A stretch of 18,833 bases of DNA, taken from contig CANNDT010000087.1 of NCBI GenBank assembly GCA_947503365.1, positions 1 to 18,833 of the forward strand. Direction: 5' to 3'. The notes beneath the pieces were generated by a model. The model ran no database searches. It worked only from the letters and a program-made list of their open reading frames with translations, and was not told where the DNA came from. Shown in pieces: positions 1 to 7,483 of the stretch. The translations under genes were made by a program, and so were the position numbers. Every line of letters begins with the position of its first letter. The stretch's first letter is position 1. The stretch is from CANNDT01 sp945876205 (GTDB lineage Bacteria; Acidobacteriota; Vicinamibacteria; Vicinamibacterales; UBA2999).

Positions 1-395
1 CGTCGCTGAAAGAGTAGGCCCAGTCGAACTGCGGAGTGATGACGTAGTGCCCCGTCTTGTCGATGAAGCCCGCCTTGCCAGTCGTGAAGTCACCGATGCG
101 CACCAGTGCGAGCCCGTCACTGAAGGAGAGTGCCAAGTTGAACTGCGGATTGATGACGATGCGCCCCGTCTTGTCGATGAAGCCCCACCGGCCAGTCGTG
201 TCGTCACCGACGCGCACCGCTGCGAGCCCGTCGCTGAAGGAGAGTGCGAAGTCGAACTGCGGAGTGATGACGTAGTGCCCCGTCTTGTCGATAAAGCCCC
301 ATTTGCCAGTTGTGAAGTCACCGATGCGCACCCGTGCGAGCCCGTCGCTGAAAGAGTCTGCCGAGTTGAACTGCGGATTGATGACGATGGTGCCT
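1..395. repeat. 114-bp tandem repeat array coding for WG repeats
   Basis: A segment including CCCCGTCTTGTCGAT recurs every 114 bp, for example at about 50, 164 and 278, matching one 38-residue WG repeat. Copies one apart differ more than copies two apart: units with GATGACGTAGTGC alternate with units with GATGACGATG. The true higher-order unit is therefore a 228-bp dimer. The array runs off the left edge. Confidence 0.85.
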
Positions 396-538
396 GTCTT
401 CGCAGTCGTCGCAGTGGAAGCAGTCGTCGCAGCGGAAGCAGGAGTCGCCGTCTTGGATGGAGACGAACAGCCAGCCGCTGTGAGCAACAGCACCACCAGC
501 ACCCCGCCAAGAAGTCTGCGAGTCATTGATGTCGTCAT
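1..538 (-). CDS. WG-repeat lipoprotein (partial, C-terminus off the left edge)
   Basis: The minus-strand frame is open from an ATG at 538 to the window edge. The leader MTRRLLGGVLVVLLLTAAGC has an arginine pair, a hydrophobic core and a lipobox (TAAGC), so the product is probably exported and lipidated. A Ser/Thr/Ala-rich linker follows, then tandem 38-residue WG (KWG) repeats of the type WGFIDKTGxxVIxPQFD..FSDGLAxVR. Three full or nearly full copies and the start of a fourth are visible. The third copy reads AGFIDKTG, having lost the signature Trp. WG-repeat proteins are common in bacteria but have no agreed function; they are thought to form beta-rich scaffolds. The ATG at 538 directly abuts the stop of the upstream Sel1-repeat gene and has GGTGG seven bases before it. 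An in-frame ATG at 526 is the alternative. The two genes probably share a transcript. Confidence 0.8.
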   Translation of the reverse strand, partial: MTTSMTRRLLGGVLVVLLLTAAGCSSPSKTATPASAATTASTATTAKTGTIVINPQFNSADSFSDGLARVRIGDFTTGKWGFIDKTGHYVITPQFDFALSFSDGLAAVRVGDDTTGRWGFIDKTGRIVINPQFNLALSFSDGLALVRIGDFTTGKAGFIDKTGHYVITPQFDWAYSFSD

Positions 539-1054
539 CTACTTCCCACCACGCTTCTCAAACGCCGCTAGCCACTCCCTCGCCAGCTTCTGCGCCTCTG
601 CCAGTTGAGCAAGCGTCATCTCTGCCGCCACGAGATCACGGATCCCTGCGTATATCTTCTGGTTCTCTGCGGACGCACGAGACGCTGCGAGGTTTCGCCA
701 TTTATGCGACTCCACATAGTCCTGCGGAACACCCTGCCCGTTGCGATACATCGCCCCAAGATTGGACTGTGCGACTGCGTCTCCCTGTTCCGCCGCTTTG
801 CGAAACCACGCCGCTGCTTGTGCGTAGTCCTGCGGCACGCCCTGCCCGTTGAAATACGCAAACCCAAGGTAGTTCTGAGCACCTGCGTCCCCTGCGTTCG
901 CCTTCACACGGAGTGCTGCGACGTCAGCAGGCGCTGTCGGTGCCGTCTCGGTCTGCGCAGGAGCTGGGACGGAGGGGGGCTGCTTACACGCGACGCCGCT
1001 CACCAGCAGCAGGACGGCCAGCATCCCGCCCAGAAGTCTGCGCATATTCAGCAT
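539..1054 (-). CDS. Short Sel1-repeat (SLR/TPR-like) lipoprotein
   Basis: A 171-residue protein from the ATG at 1054; an ATG at 1045 is equally possible. The frame is open further upstream, but those residues do not look like a leader. The N-terminus MRRLLGGMLAVLLLVSG then VAC is a signal peptide with a lipobox-like site, followed by a Pro/Ala/Thr linker. Two Sel1-like repeats lie at about residues 52-125, with the hallmarks AQNYLG.AY..GQGVPQDY..A..WFRKAAEQG and AQSNLGAMYRNGQGVPQDY. The last 45 residues look helical. Sel1 repeats mediate protein-protein contacts, often at the envelope; no specific partner can be inferred. The leader DNA is nearly identical to that of the adjacent WG-repeat gene, so one leader was probably copied from the other. 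The stop abuts the next ATG at 538, implying co-transcription. Confidence 0.8.
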   Translation of the reverse strand: MLNMRRLLGGMLAVLLLVSGVACKQPPSVPAPAQTETAPTAPADVAALRVKANAGDAGAQNYLGFAYFNGQGVPQDYAQAAAWFRKAAEQGDAVAQSNLGAMYRNGQGVPQDYVESHKWRNLAASRASAENQKIYAGIRDLVAAEMTLAQLAEAQKLAREWLAAFEKRGGK

Positions 1055-1499
1055 CCGCGAAGCGTAACAGAGCACACGGAAACGGGAACCGCGACAGCCC
1101 CGCACAGAGAACTGCGTCGGAGTCGGTGACACCCGCCACACGGGAACGACTGGGGTAACCCCGCCTCGAGTTCAGCGAGCCGTCAGGAACGCGCCGCCAC
1201 ACCGCATTAGAGCGTCACCAGCGCATTCAGACGGGGAAGGGTGATGGGAGCCTCCCGCAACGTTTTGAGAGCGTCTGGAAGCGTCTGGCGGGGGGTGGAA
1301 GCGAGGGGCGAAAGTCCTCGCTGGAAATCACAGCGTTTGGTGCTGGATTTGATGGGAAAAACCGAAGGAAATCGTCGGATGCGTTTTCGGTGATTCCCGA
1401 CTACTTACCGACTACCGCTGTTTTTTAGAAGGACTTAATGTTCTGTAAGTTGTTGAATATAAATCAGATATTGGATGTTTGTTAATGTCAGCGCCTTGA
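1055..1499. other. Non-coding accessory stretch with AT-rich block
   Basis: About 445 bases without a convincing gene. The stretch holds an 11-bp palindrome GGGGTTACCCC at 1152-1162 and two AGCGTCTGG copies ten bases apart (1270-1278 and 1280-1288). It also holds a GCGAGG/CCTCGC hairpin at 1301-1321 and a CCGACTAC direct repeat at 1397-1415. Bases 1421-1490 contain only 18 G or C in 70 (about 26% GC), far below the rest of the window. The region ends exactly where the truncated tRNA-Leu begins. I see no clear promoter for the Sel1-repeat gene and no 3' half of the tRNA. Confidence 0.6.
1397..1415. repeat. Direct repeat CCGACTAC, 11-bp period
   Basis: CCGACTAC occurs at 1397-1404 and 1408-1415, an offset of 11 bases or about one helical turn. 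It lies about 85 bases from the tRNA-Leu break. Helically phased direct repeats near a tRNA break could be integrase or excisionase arm sites, but two copies are weak evidence. Confidence 0.4.
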
Positions 1500-1538
1500 C
1501 CCTCAAGCTGGTGCGTCTGCCAATTCCGCCACTTCCGC
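1500..1538 (-). pseudogene. Truncated tRNA-Leu(GAG), 5' half only
   Basis: Read on the minus strand from 1538, the sequence is a canonical bacterial tRNA-Leu 5' half. It has acceptor strand GCGGAAG, then TG, a D-arm GCG...CGC enclosing GAATTGGCAGA, anticodon-stem strand CCAGC, and loop TTGAGGG with anticodon GAG at 1504-1502. Next should come GCTGG, the variable arm, the T-arm and CTTCCGC. Instead the sequence reads TCAAGGCGCTGACATT, which does not pair. No match to the 3' half is found in the following 350 bases. A tRNA-Leu(GAG) gene downstream of secG is a known arrangement; E. coli leuU follows secG. The break is probably the edge of an integration or deletion event. The fragment is unlikely to be functional. 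Confidence 0.8.
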
Positions 1539-1555
1539 GTACGAGGGATGCGTTC

Positions 1556-1573
1556 GGAGGCCTGACGGCCTCC
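1556..1573 (-). terminator. Hairpin downstream of secG
   Basis: A perfect inverted repeat GGAGGCC-TGAC-GGCCTCC lies 12 bases beyond the secG stop codon and before the tRNA-Leu remnant. There is no T-run after it in the secG direction, so it is at best a weak or factor-dependent terminator, or an RNA-processing hairpin between secG and the former tRNA. Confidence 0.4.
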
Positions 1574-1584
1574 TGATACCGATG

Positions 1585-1923
1585 TTACTTCGCCGGCTGC
1601 TGCGCGGGTGCCGGTGTTGCGGGTGCCGGAGCAGCGGGTTGTGTCGCCCCCGCGGGCAATTGCGGGGCGCGGCCGCCGACCACCGACCCGGGACCACGCT
1701 GGCCGAGAATGCCGAGCACGAGCGCGCCGACGATGAAGAGCACCGCGCACACGGCCGTGGCGCGTGAGAGCACGGTGGCACCGCTCCGGGCGCCAAACGC
1801 CGCCTGGCTGCTGCCGCCGCCAAAGGCGCTCGCAATGTCCCCGCCCTTGCCCTGCTGCAGCAGGATCACGACCATCAGCACGAAGCAGACGATCACATAC
1901 ACGGCCGCGACTACGTAATACAT
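1585..1923 (-). CDS. secG: Preprotein translocase subunit SecG
   Basis: A 112-residue inner-membrane protein of the SecYEG translocon, where SecG aids SecA-driven protein export. Two membrane helices are visible, residues about 2-21 (MYYVVAAVYVIVCFVLMVV) and about 54-74. Between them lies the family loop ILLQQGKGGDIASAFGGGSS, which is diagnostic for SecG. The C-terminal 30 residues are a Pro/Ala/Gln-rich low-complexity tail. The ATG is preceded by GCAGG at eight bases. The gene lies 75 bases downstream of tpiA in the same direction, but a TATAAT box in that gap suggests its own promoter. tpiA-secG-tRNA-Leu is a widespread gene order. Confidence 0.95.
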   Translation of the reverse strand: MYYVVAAVYVIVCFVLMVVILLQQGKGGDIASAFGGGSSQAAFGARSGATVLSRATAVCAVLFIVGALVLGILGQRGPGSVVGGRAPQLPAGATQPAAPAPATPAPAQQPAK

Positions 1924-1950
1924 CGGCTAAACCTGCCTTGAGAAAACTCT

Positions 1951-1956
1951 ATTATA
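1951..1956 (-). promoter_or_regulatory. secG -10 box (TATAAT)
   Basis: The minus strand reads TATAAT, a perfect sigma-70 -10 box, 27 bases before the secG ATG. This would give a leader of about 20 bases. The -35 position (CCGGCT at 17 bp spacing) is a poor match and falls inside the hairpin at 1964-1981. Confidence 0.5.
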
Positions 1957-1963
1957 CAGCCTG

Positions 1964-1981
1964 GTCCGGCTGAAGCCGGAC
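1964..1981. repeat. REP-like hairpin, core GGCTGAAGCC (tpiA/secG spacer)
   Basis: GTCCGGCT-GA-AGCCGGAC is a perfect 8-bp inverted repeat. It lies 17 bases beyond the tpiA stop and just upstream of the secG -10 box. It shares the core GGCTGAAGCC with the hairpin at 3961-3980 in the pgk/gap spacer, so both are probably copies of a dispersed short palindromic repeat. It could also act as a terminator or 3'-end stabiliser for tpiA. Confidence 0.6.
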
Positions 1982-1998
1982 ACGACGTACGGGTGGCC

Positions 1999-2766
1999 TC
2001 AAACTGCGGCCTCCCGGCTGCGCGTCACGATCTCGAAGAATCCCCGCACATCCAGGCTGGCCCCGCCGACCAGGGCGCCGTCGACGTCGGGCTGCGACAC
2101 GAGCTCCCGGATGTTATCGGGTTTGACGCTGCCGCCGTAAATCAGGTGGCACAGCTCCGCGGGTTCCGGGCCGAACCATTGCTGTAGCCGCTTCCGGATG
2201 TGCCCATGCGCCTCGGCGGCTTGCGCCGGGGTGGCGTTCCGGCCCGTGCCGATGGCCCAGACCGGCTCGTAGGCGATGACCAGTTGCCCGATTTGCTCCG
2301 CGGTGAGGCCGTCGAGCCCCTGCTTGATCTGGCGATCGAGGACGTCGAAGGTTTCGCTGCGTTCGCGCTGATCGAGCGTTTCACCGATGCACGCAATCGG
2401 CGCGAGGCCGGCGGCATACGCGGCCGCCAGCTTGCGATTGACGGTCGCGTCGGTCTCGCCGAAGAGCGTGCGGCGTTCCGAGTGGCCGATGATCACGTAT
2501 CTGGCGCCGGCTTCCTGCAGCATCGGCGCGCTGACCTGACCGGTGAACGCGCCCTCGCGCTCCCAGAACATGTCCTGGGCCGCAATGCCGACGTTGCTGT
2601 TGCGCGCTGCTTCGGCGGCGGCGTGGATCGCGGTGAATGGCGGAGCCAGGACGATTTCGACGCCCTCGACATCCTTCACCAGGCCGCGAAACTCTTTGAC
2701 GTACTTCACGGCATCGCTGACCGTCTTGTACATCTTCCAGTTGCCGGCGATGAACGGAGTTCGCAT
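1999..2766 (-). CDS. tpiA: Triosephosphate isomerase
   Basis: A 255-residue cytoplasmic enzyme that interconverts dihydroxyacetone phosphate and glyceraldehyde 3-phosphate. The full set of active-site motifs is present: GNWKM with Lys11, IIGHSERR with His95, and AYEPVWAIGTG with catalytic Glu167 at the hinge of loop 6. The phosphate-binding YGGSVKPDN and GALVGGASL are near the C-terminus. Length is normal for the family. The ATG directly follows the pgk stop codon, and GGAGG five bases before it lies in the end of pgk, so translation is probably coupled. It is third in gap-pgk-tpiA. Confidence 0.98.
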   Translation of the reverse strand: MRTPFIAGNWKMYKTVSDAVKYVKEFRGLVKDVEGVEIVLAPPFTAIHAAAEAARNSNVGIAAQDMFWEREGAFTGQVSAPMLQEAGARYVIIGHSERRTLFGETDATVNRKLAAAYAAGLAPIACIGETLDQRERSETFDVLDRQIKQGLDGLTAEQIGQLVIAYEPVWAIGTGRNATPAQAAEAHGHIRKRLQQWFGPEPAELCHLIYGGSVKPDNIRELVSQPDVDGALVGGASLDVRGFFEIVTRSREAAV

Positions 2767-3954
<1,188 letters not shown>

Positions 3955-3960
3955 GTGTCT

Positions 3961-3980
3961 GCGCAGGCTGAAGCCCGCGC
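3961..3980. repeat. REP-like hairpin, core GGCTGAAGCC (gap/pgk spacer)
   Basis: GCGC-a-GGCT-ga-AGCC-c-GCGC is a hairpin with a single A/C mismatch. It fills most of the 27-base gap between gap and pgk and ends six bases from the pgk ATG. It has the same GGCTGAAGCC core as 1964-1981. In mRNA it could separate gap from pgk expression or mark a processing site; this is inferred. Confidence 0.6.
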
Positions 3981-3981
3981 G

Positions 3982-4989
3982 CTACAGTCCCCGCTCGACG
4001 ATCTTCCGCAGCAGGTCCACGCACCGGTTCGAGTAGCCCCACTCGTTGTCGTACCACGACAGAACCTTCAGGAAGTCGCCGTCCATTACCTTGGTGTACG
4101 CCGCGTCGACGATCGACGAATGCGGGTTGCCCTTGAAGTCGATGGACACGAGCTCGTCGGTCGAGTACGCGAGGATCCCCTTGAGCGGCCCTTCGGCGGC
4201 TTCGCGCAAAGCCTTGTTCACTTCGTCGGCGGTGGTCTTCTTGTCGACGAGCACGTTGAGGTCGACGACGGACACATTCGGCGTCGGGACGCGCATCGCG
4301 AAGCCGTCAAGCTTGCCCTTCAGCTCGGGCAGGACTTCGCCGACGGCGGATGCGGCGCCGGTGGTGGTCGGGATCATCGACAGCGCCGCCGCCCGCGCGC
4401 GCCGCAGATCCTTGTGCGGCAGGTCCAGCAGGTTCTGATCGTTCGTATAGGAGTGGATCGTCGTCATCCATCCCTTGCGGATGCCGAAGCGCTCGTGCAG
4501 CACCTTGGCGAGCGGCGCCAGGCAGTTGGTGGTGCAGGACGCGTTCGAGATGATGTGGTGCTTCGACGGTTCGTACTTGTCGTCGTTGACGCCGAGGACG
4601 AGCATGATGTCCGGCCCCTTGGCCGGCGCCGTGATGATGACCTTCTTCGCGCCCGCGGCGATGTGCTTGGCCGAGCCCTCGCGGCTGGCAAACAGCCCCG
4701 TCGATTCGAACACGACGTCGACGCCGAGATCCTTCCAGGGGAGCTGCGCGGGATCCTTGACCGAGAGCACCTTGAAGTCGTCGCCGTCCACGCTGATGCC
4801 GTCGCCACTCGCCTTGACGTCGGCCTGCAGGTTGCCCAGCACCGAGTCGTACTTCAGCAGGTGGGCCAGGGTTGCCGCGTTGGTGAGGTCGTTCACCGCG
4901 ACGAAGTCGATATCGTCGTGTCCCATCGCGGCGCGCATGATGTTGCGCCCGATTCGACCGAAGCCGTTGATCCCCACTCGTACCGCCAT
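3982..4989 (-). CDS. gap: Glyceraldehyde-3-phosphate dehydrogenase (NAD-type)
   Basis: A 335-residue phosphorylating GAPDH that converts glyceraldehyde 3-phosphate, NAD and phosphate to 1,3-bisphosphoglycerate. The N-terminal Rossmann motif GINGFGRIGRN is followed by VNDLT. Asp34 there points to NAD rather than NADP. The catalytic SNASCTTNCLAP places the active-site Cys at 152. IHSYTNDQ, RARAAALSMIPTTTGAA and SWYDNEWGYSNR are the remaining family motifs. The ATG at 4989 has GGGAGG five bases upstream. It is the first gene of gap-pgk-tpiA, divergent from the LPS operon across a 125-base gap. Confidence 0.98.
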   Translation of the reverse strand: MAVRVGINGFGRIGRNIMRAAMGHDDIDFVAVNDLTNAATLAHLLKYDSVLGNLQADVKASGDGISVDGDDFKVLSVKDPAQLPWKDLGVDVVFESTGLFASREGSAKHIAAGAKKVIITAPAKGPDIMLVLGVNDDKYEPSKHHIISNASCTTNCLAPLAKVLHERFGIRKGWMTTIHSYTNDQNLLDLPHKDLRRARAAALSMIPTTTGAASAVGEVLPELKGKLDGFAMRVPTPNVSVVDLNVLVDKKTTADEVNKALREAAEGPLKGILAYSTDELVSIDFKGNPHSSIVDAAYTKVMDGDFLKVLSWYDNEWGYSNRCVDLLRKIVERGL

Positions 4990-5032
4990 CCAAGCCTCCC
5001 TCGCGCCTACGTCCGATGCAGGTGAAACGTGA

Positions 5033-5062
5033 ATTGTACTGACCTGCCTTGAACGGGGTCAA
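5033..5062 (-). promoter_or_regulatory. gap operon promoter (sigma-70-like)
   Basis: The minus strand reads TTGACC (5062-5057), an 18-base spacer, then TACAAT (5038-5033). Transcription would start near 5026 and give a leader of about 36 bases. It overlaps the divergent promoter at 5049-5077. Confidence 0.55.
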
Positions 5063-5077
5063 TCACGGAGCTATACT
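5049..5077 (+). promoter_or_regulatory. LPS operon promoter (sigma-70-like)
   Basis: The plus strand reads TTGAAC (5049-5054), a 17-base spacer, then TATACT (5072-5077). The predicted start is near 5084, about 30 bases before the waaA GTG. Its -35 box lies inside the spacer of the divergent gap promoter, so the two polymerase sites should exclude each other. Confidence 0.6.
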
Positions 5078-5114
5078 CACATCATTGTAAGACCCACATT
5101 TCCCACGATTTAGC

Positions 5115-6449
5115 GTGTATCTCCTCTACAGCCTCGTCTCGCTCTTCGTCTTGGTCGTGGTGTCGCCGTACTTCGTGTACCAAGCGCTCCGCCACAACAA
5201 GTACGTCGGCAGCCTCGGACAGCGACTCGGCTACCTTCCAGTGTCGTTCAACCTGGATGGTGACGAATCCATCTGGGTGCACGCCGTATCGGTCGGCGAG
5301 GTGCTCGCCGCGCGGCCCCTGATCTCCGAGCTTGGCCGGCAATATCCCAAACTCCGCATCTTTCTCTCGACCACGACCCGCACCGGCCAGCAGCTCGCGC
5401 GCCGGAACGTCGCCGACGTCGACGCGGTGTTTTATTTCCCATTCGACTGGACGTTCACCGCCCGCCGCACGCTCAACGTCGTCAAGCCGCGTTTGTTCGT
5501 GATGATGGAGACCGAGCTCTGGCCGAACCTGCTGCGCGAGTGCCGCGAGCGGGGAGTCAAGACGGTGCTGGTGAATGGCCGCATCTCCTACCGGTCGTTC
5601 CCGCGCTATCGCCTCATCAAGCCCTTCTTCCGCCGCGTGCTCTCGGACGTGGATTCCTTCTGCGTGCAAGGGGAAGAGACGGCGAGGCGTTTGACGCAGC
5701 TCGGCGCCGACCCGGCGCGCATCACCGTCACCGGCAGCCTGAAGTTCGACTCGCTCGACGTCATCCCCACGCCGGGCCGCGGCCCGGAACGCGTGCTGCG
5801 TTTCTTCCGCATGTCGCCGAACCGTCCGGTGCTGATTGCGGGCAGCACGCTCAGGGGCGAGGAAGAGTCGGTCATCCGCGCGTTCAACCGCGTGCGCAGC
5901 AGCGGTCTCGCCCCGCTTCTCATCATCGCGGCGCGCCAGCCGGAGCGTTTCGGGGAAGTCGAGCGCCTCTGCCGGCACGAGGGGTTGACGACGATCCGGC
6001 GCAGCGAGCTGCCGATCGATGCCGAGCCACGAGCCGACGCGGTCATCCTCGATACGATTGGTGAGCTGGCGCAGCTCTATCAGGTGGCCACCGTCGTCTT
6101 TGTCGGCGGAAGCCTTGTGGCGGCGGGCGGGCACAACATCCTCGAGCCGGCGATCTTCGGCAAGCCGATCGTGTTTGGCCCCCACATGGAGAACTTCGCC
6201 GAGATCGCCGAGGAGTTTCTGGCCAATGGCGCAGCGGTGCAGGTGCGCTTCGATCGCGAGCTCGACGAGACAATCGTCAGCCTGATGAGCGATCCCGTGC
6301 GGCGTGCGCGGCTCGGCGCGGCTGCCCGCGCACTCGTCGAGGCCAATCGGGGCGCGAAGGAGAAGACGCTGGCCGTGATCACGGCGTTGCTGCCGCCCCA
6401 GGAACGTCAGCTCGCGGCCGTCGTGCGTCCCTTCCGCGTGATCCATTGA
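5115..6449 (+). CDS. waaA: Kdo transferase (lipid A Kdo transferase)
   Basis: A 444-residue inner-membrane glycosyltransferase that adds Kdo from CMP-Kdo to lipid IVA. An N-terminal membrane anchor spans residues about 2-20, followed by SPYFVYQALRHNKYVGSLGQRLGY. WVHAVSVGEVLAARPLI carries the conserved catalytic Glu (residue 62). MMETELWPNLL and the C-terminal GGSLVAAGGHNILEPA, then FGPHMENFAEI are diagnostic for the family. The start is the GTG at 5115, the only usual start after the in-frame stop at 5088; no clear Shine-Dalgarno precedes it. It is the first gene of the LPS operon, and its stop overlaps lpxK. The sequence alone cannot tell whether it adds one or two Kdo residues. Confidence 0.95.
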   Translation: MYLLYSLVSLFVLVVVSPYFVYQALRHNKYVGSLGQRLGYLPVSFNLDGDESIWVHAVSVGEVLAARPLISELGRQYPKLRIFLSTTTRTGQQLARRNVADVDAVFYFPFDWTFTARRTLNVVKPRLFVMMETELWPNLLRECRERGVKTVLVNGRISYRSFPRYRLIKPFFRRVLSDVDSFCVQGEETARRLTQLGADPARITVTGSLKFDSLDVIPTPGRGPERVLRFFRMSPNRPVLIAGSTLRGEEESVIRAFNRVRSSGLAPLLIIAARQPERFGEVERLCRHEGLTTIRRSELPIDAEPRADAVILDTIGELAQLYQVATVVFVGGSLVAAGGHNILEPAIFGKPIVFGPHMENFAEIAEEFLANGAAVQVRFDRELDETIVSLMSDPVRRARLGAAARALVEANRGAKEKTLAVITALLPPQERQLAAVVRPFRVIH

Positions 6450-7483
6450 GTCCATTGAGCGCGCTGTACGGTGGCGTGGCGCAGCTTCGCCGTGCGTGGT
6501 ACGAGCGCGTCCCCAGCCGCGCGCGATCGCTCGGCCAACCCGTGATCAGCGTCGGCAACCTGGTGGTTGGCGGCAGCGGAAAGACGCCGGTCGTCGCGGC
6601 CCTGGCGCGCCTGCTGGTGGCGCGAGGAGAGCGGCCCGCCATCCTCACTCGCGGCTACGGCCGCCGGAGCCACGAAGACGGCGCGCTCGTGGTCAGCAAT
6701 CGAGAGCGGGTACTCGAGCCGGTCGATCGATCGGGCGACGAGCCCCAGATGCTTGCGCGCGCGCTTCCCGGCGTGCCGGTGATCGTGTCGGCGGACCGGT
6801 ACGTGGCGGGCACCCTCGCCGAGCGACAGTTCGGTTGCACCGTGCACCTGCTTGATGACGGCTACCAACACCTGCAGCTGCACCGCGACATCGATCTCCT
6901 GCTCGTGGCGAAGTCAGACCTGGACGAGCGCGTGCTGCCTTCGGGACGATTACGCGAGCCAACTGGGGCGGCGGCCGCCGCGGACGCGTTGCTCGTGACG
7001 GGGCCGGACGACGACGTAGAGGAAATTGCGACGGCGTTGGGGAAGGACATCGCCTTTCTCGTCGTGCCGGTGTTCGGCGAACCGAGAGCGATCGATGCAC
7101 GCGCCGCGGTGCTGCCGGTGGCGGGGAAGCGGGCGGTGGCGGTGGCGGCGATCGCACGTCCTGAGCGGTTTTTCGCAGCGGCGCGCGCCGAAGGCTGGGA
7201 CGTGGTGCGCGAGCTCCGATTCCGCGATCACCATTGGTTCAACGCGTCTGATGTGGAGCGGATCACCACTGTCGCGACAGAAGCTGGCGCCGATGTCATT
7301 CTGACCACCGAGAAGGACGCGATGCGTCTCACGTCAACGCCAGGCGCCATTCCGTGGGCGTACCTGCCGATGGAGGTCGTGATCGAGTCCGCCTCGAGGT
7401 TTTCCGAGTGGCTCGGCCAACGACTTGATGCCGCGCGAGCCCTTCACGATGCGGCGCGGACCTTTACGGTCCGCGAGTCATGA
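6446..7483 (+). CDS. lpxK: Tetraacyldisaccharide 4'-kinase (lipid A 4'-kinase)
   Basis: A 345-residue membrane-associated kinase that phosphorylates the 4' position of the lipid A disaccharide. VISVGNLVVGGSGKTPVV holds the Walker A loop (GGSGKT, residues 42-47). LTRGYGRRS, SGDEPQMLA, VSADRY, HLLDDGYQHLQLHRD and TTEKDAMRL are the usual LpxK motifs. The start is a TTG at 6446 overlapping the waaA stop by four bases (TTGA). A 9-bp tandem duplication TCCATTGAG (6442-6459) supplies a second in-frame TTG at 6455. In E. coli LpxK acts before Kdo addition, so gene order does not follow reaction order. The last codons form a strong hairpin just before the next gene. Confidence 0.95.
   Translation: MSPLSALYGGVAQLRRAWYERVPSRARSLGQPVISVGNLVVGGSGKTPVVAALARLLVARGERPAILTRGYGRRSHEDGALVVSNRERVLEPVDRSGDEPQMLARALPGVPVIVSADRYVAGTLAERQFGCTVHLLDDGYQHLQLHRDIDLLLVAKSDLDERVLPSGRLREPTGAAAAADALLVTGPDDDVEEIATALGKDIAFLVVPVFGEPRAIDARAAVLPVAGKRAVAVAAIARPERFFAAARAEGWDVVRELRFRDHHWFNASDVERITTVATEAGADVILTTEKDAMRLTSTPGAIPWAYLPMEVVIESASRFSEWLGQRLDAARALHDAARTFTVRES
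7455..7475 (+). promoter_or_regulatory. Hairpin ahead of the LpxL-type gene
   Basis: CGCGGACC-TTTAC-GGTCCGCG is a perfect 8-bp GC-rich stem in the last lpxK codons. It ends four bases before the ATG at 7480. No Shine-Dalgarno sequence is visible there, and the stem would occupy the ribosome-binding region. Initiation on the acyltransferase gene therefore probably depends on ribosomes finishing lpxK and melting the stem. This is inferred from position only. Confidence 0.45.

Noticed and set aside
1..608. Plus-strand ORFs with repeated sequence, and the array as a possible CRISPR
   Set aside because: The plus frames are shadows. The minus frame gives regular WG repeats after a lipoprotein leader. 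Periodicity is 114 bp with no conserved short repeat separated by unique spacers.
1142..1538. Group I intron interrupting tRNA-Leu at the anticodon loop
   Set aside because: Such introns occur in tRNA-Leu, but no 3' exon (T-arm and CTTCCGC) is found in the next 350 bases, and no intron core was recognised. Truncation fits better.
1412..1835. Minus-strand ORFs of about 110 residues across the tRNA remnant and secG
   Set aside because: They run through the tRNA half and overlap secG in another frame; composition is Arg/Ala-rich as expected from shadow frames.
5082..6455. 457-residue minus-strand ORF opposite waaA
   Set aside because: It covers the whole of waaA, is His/Arg/Asp-rich, lacks motifs, and its start overlaps lpxK. 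Codon constraint on waaA explains it.
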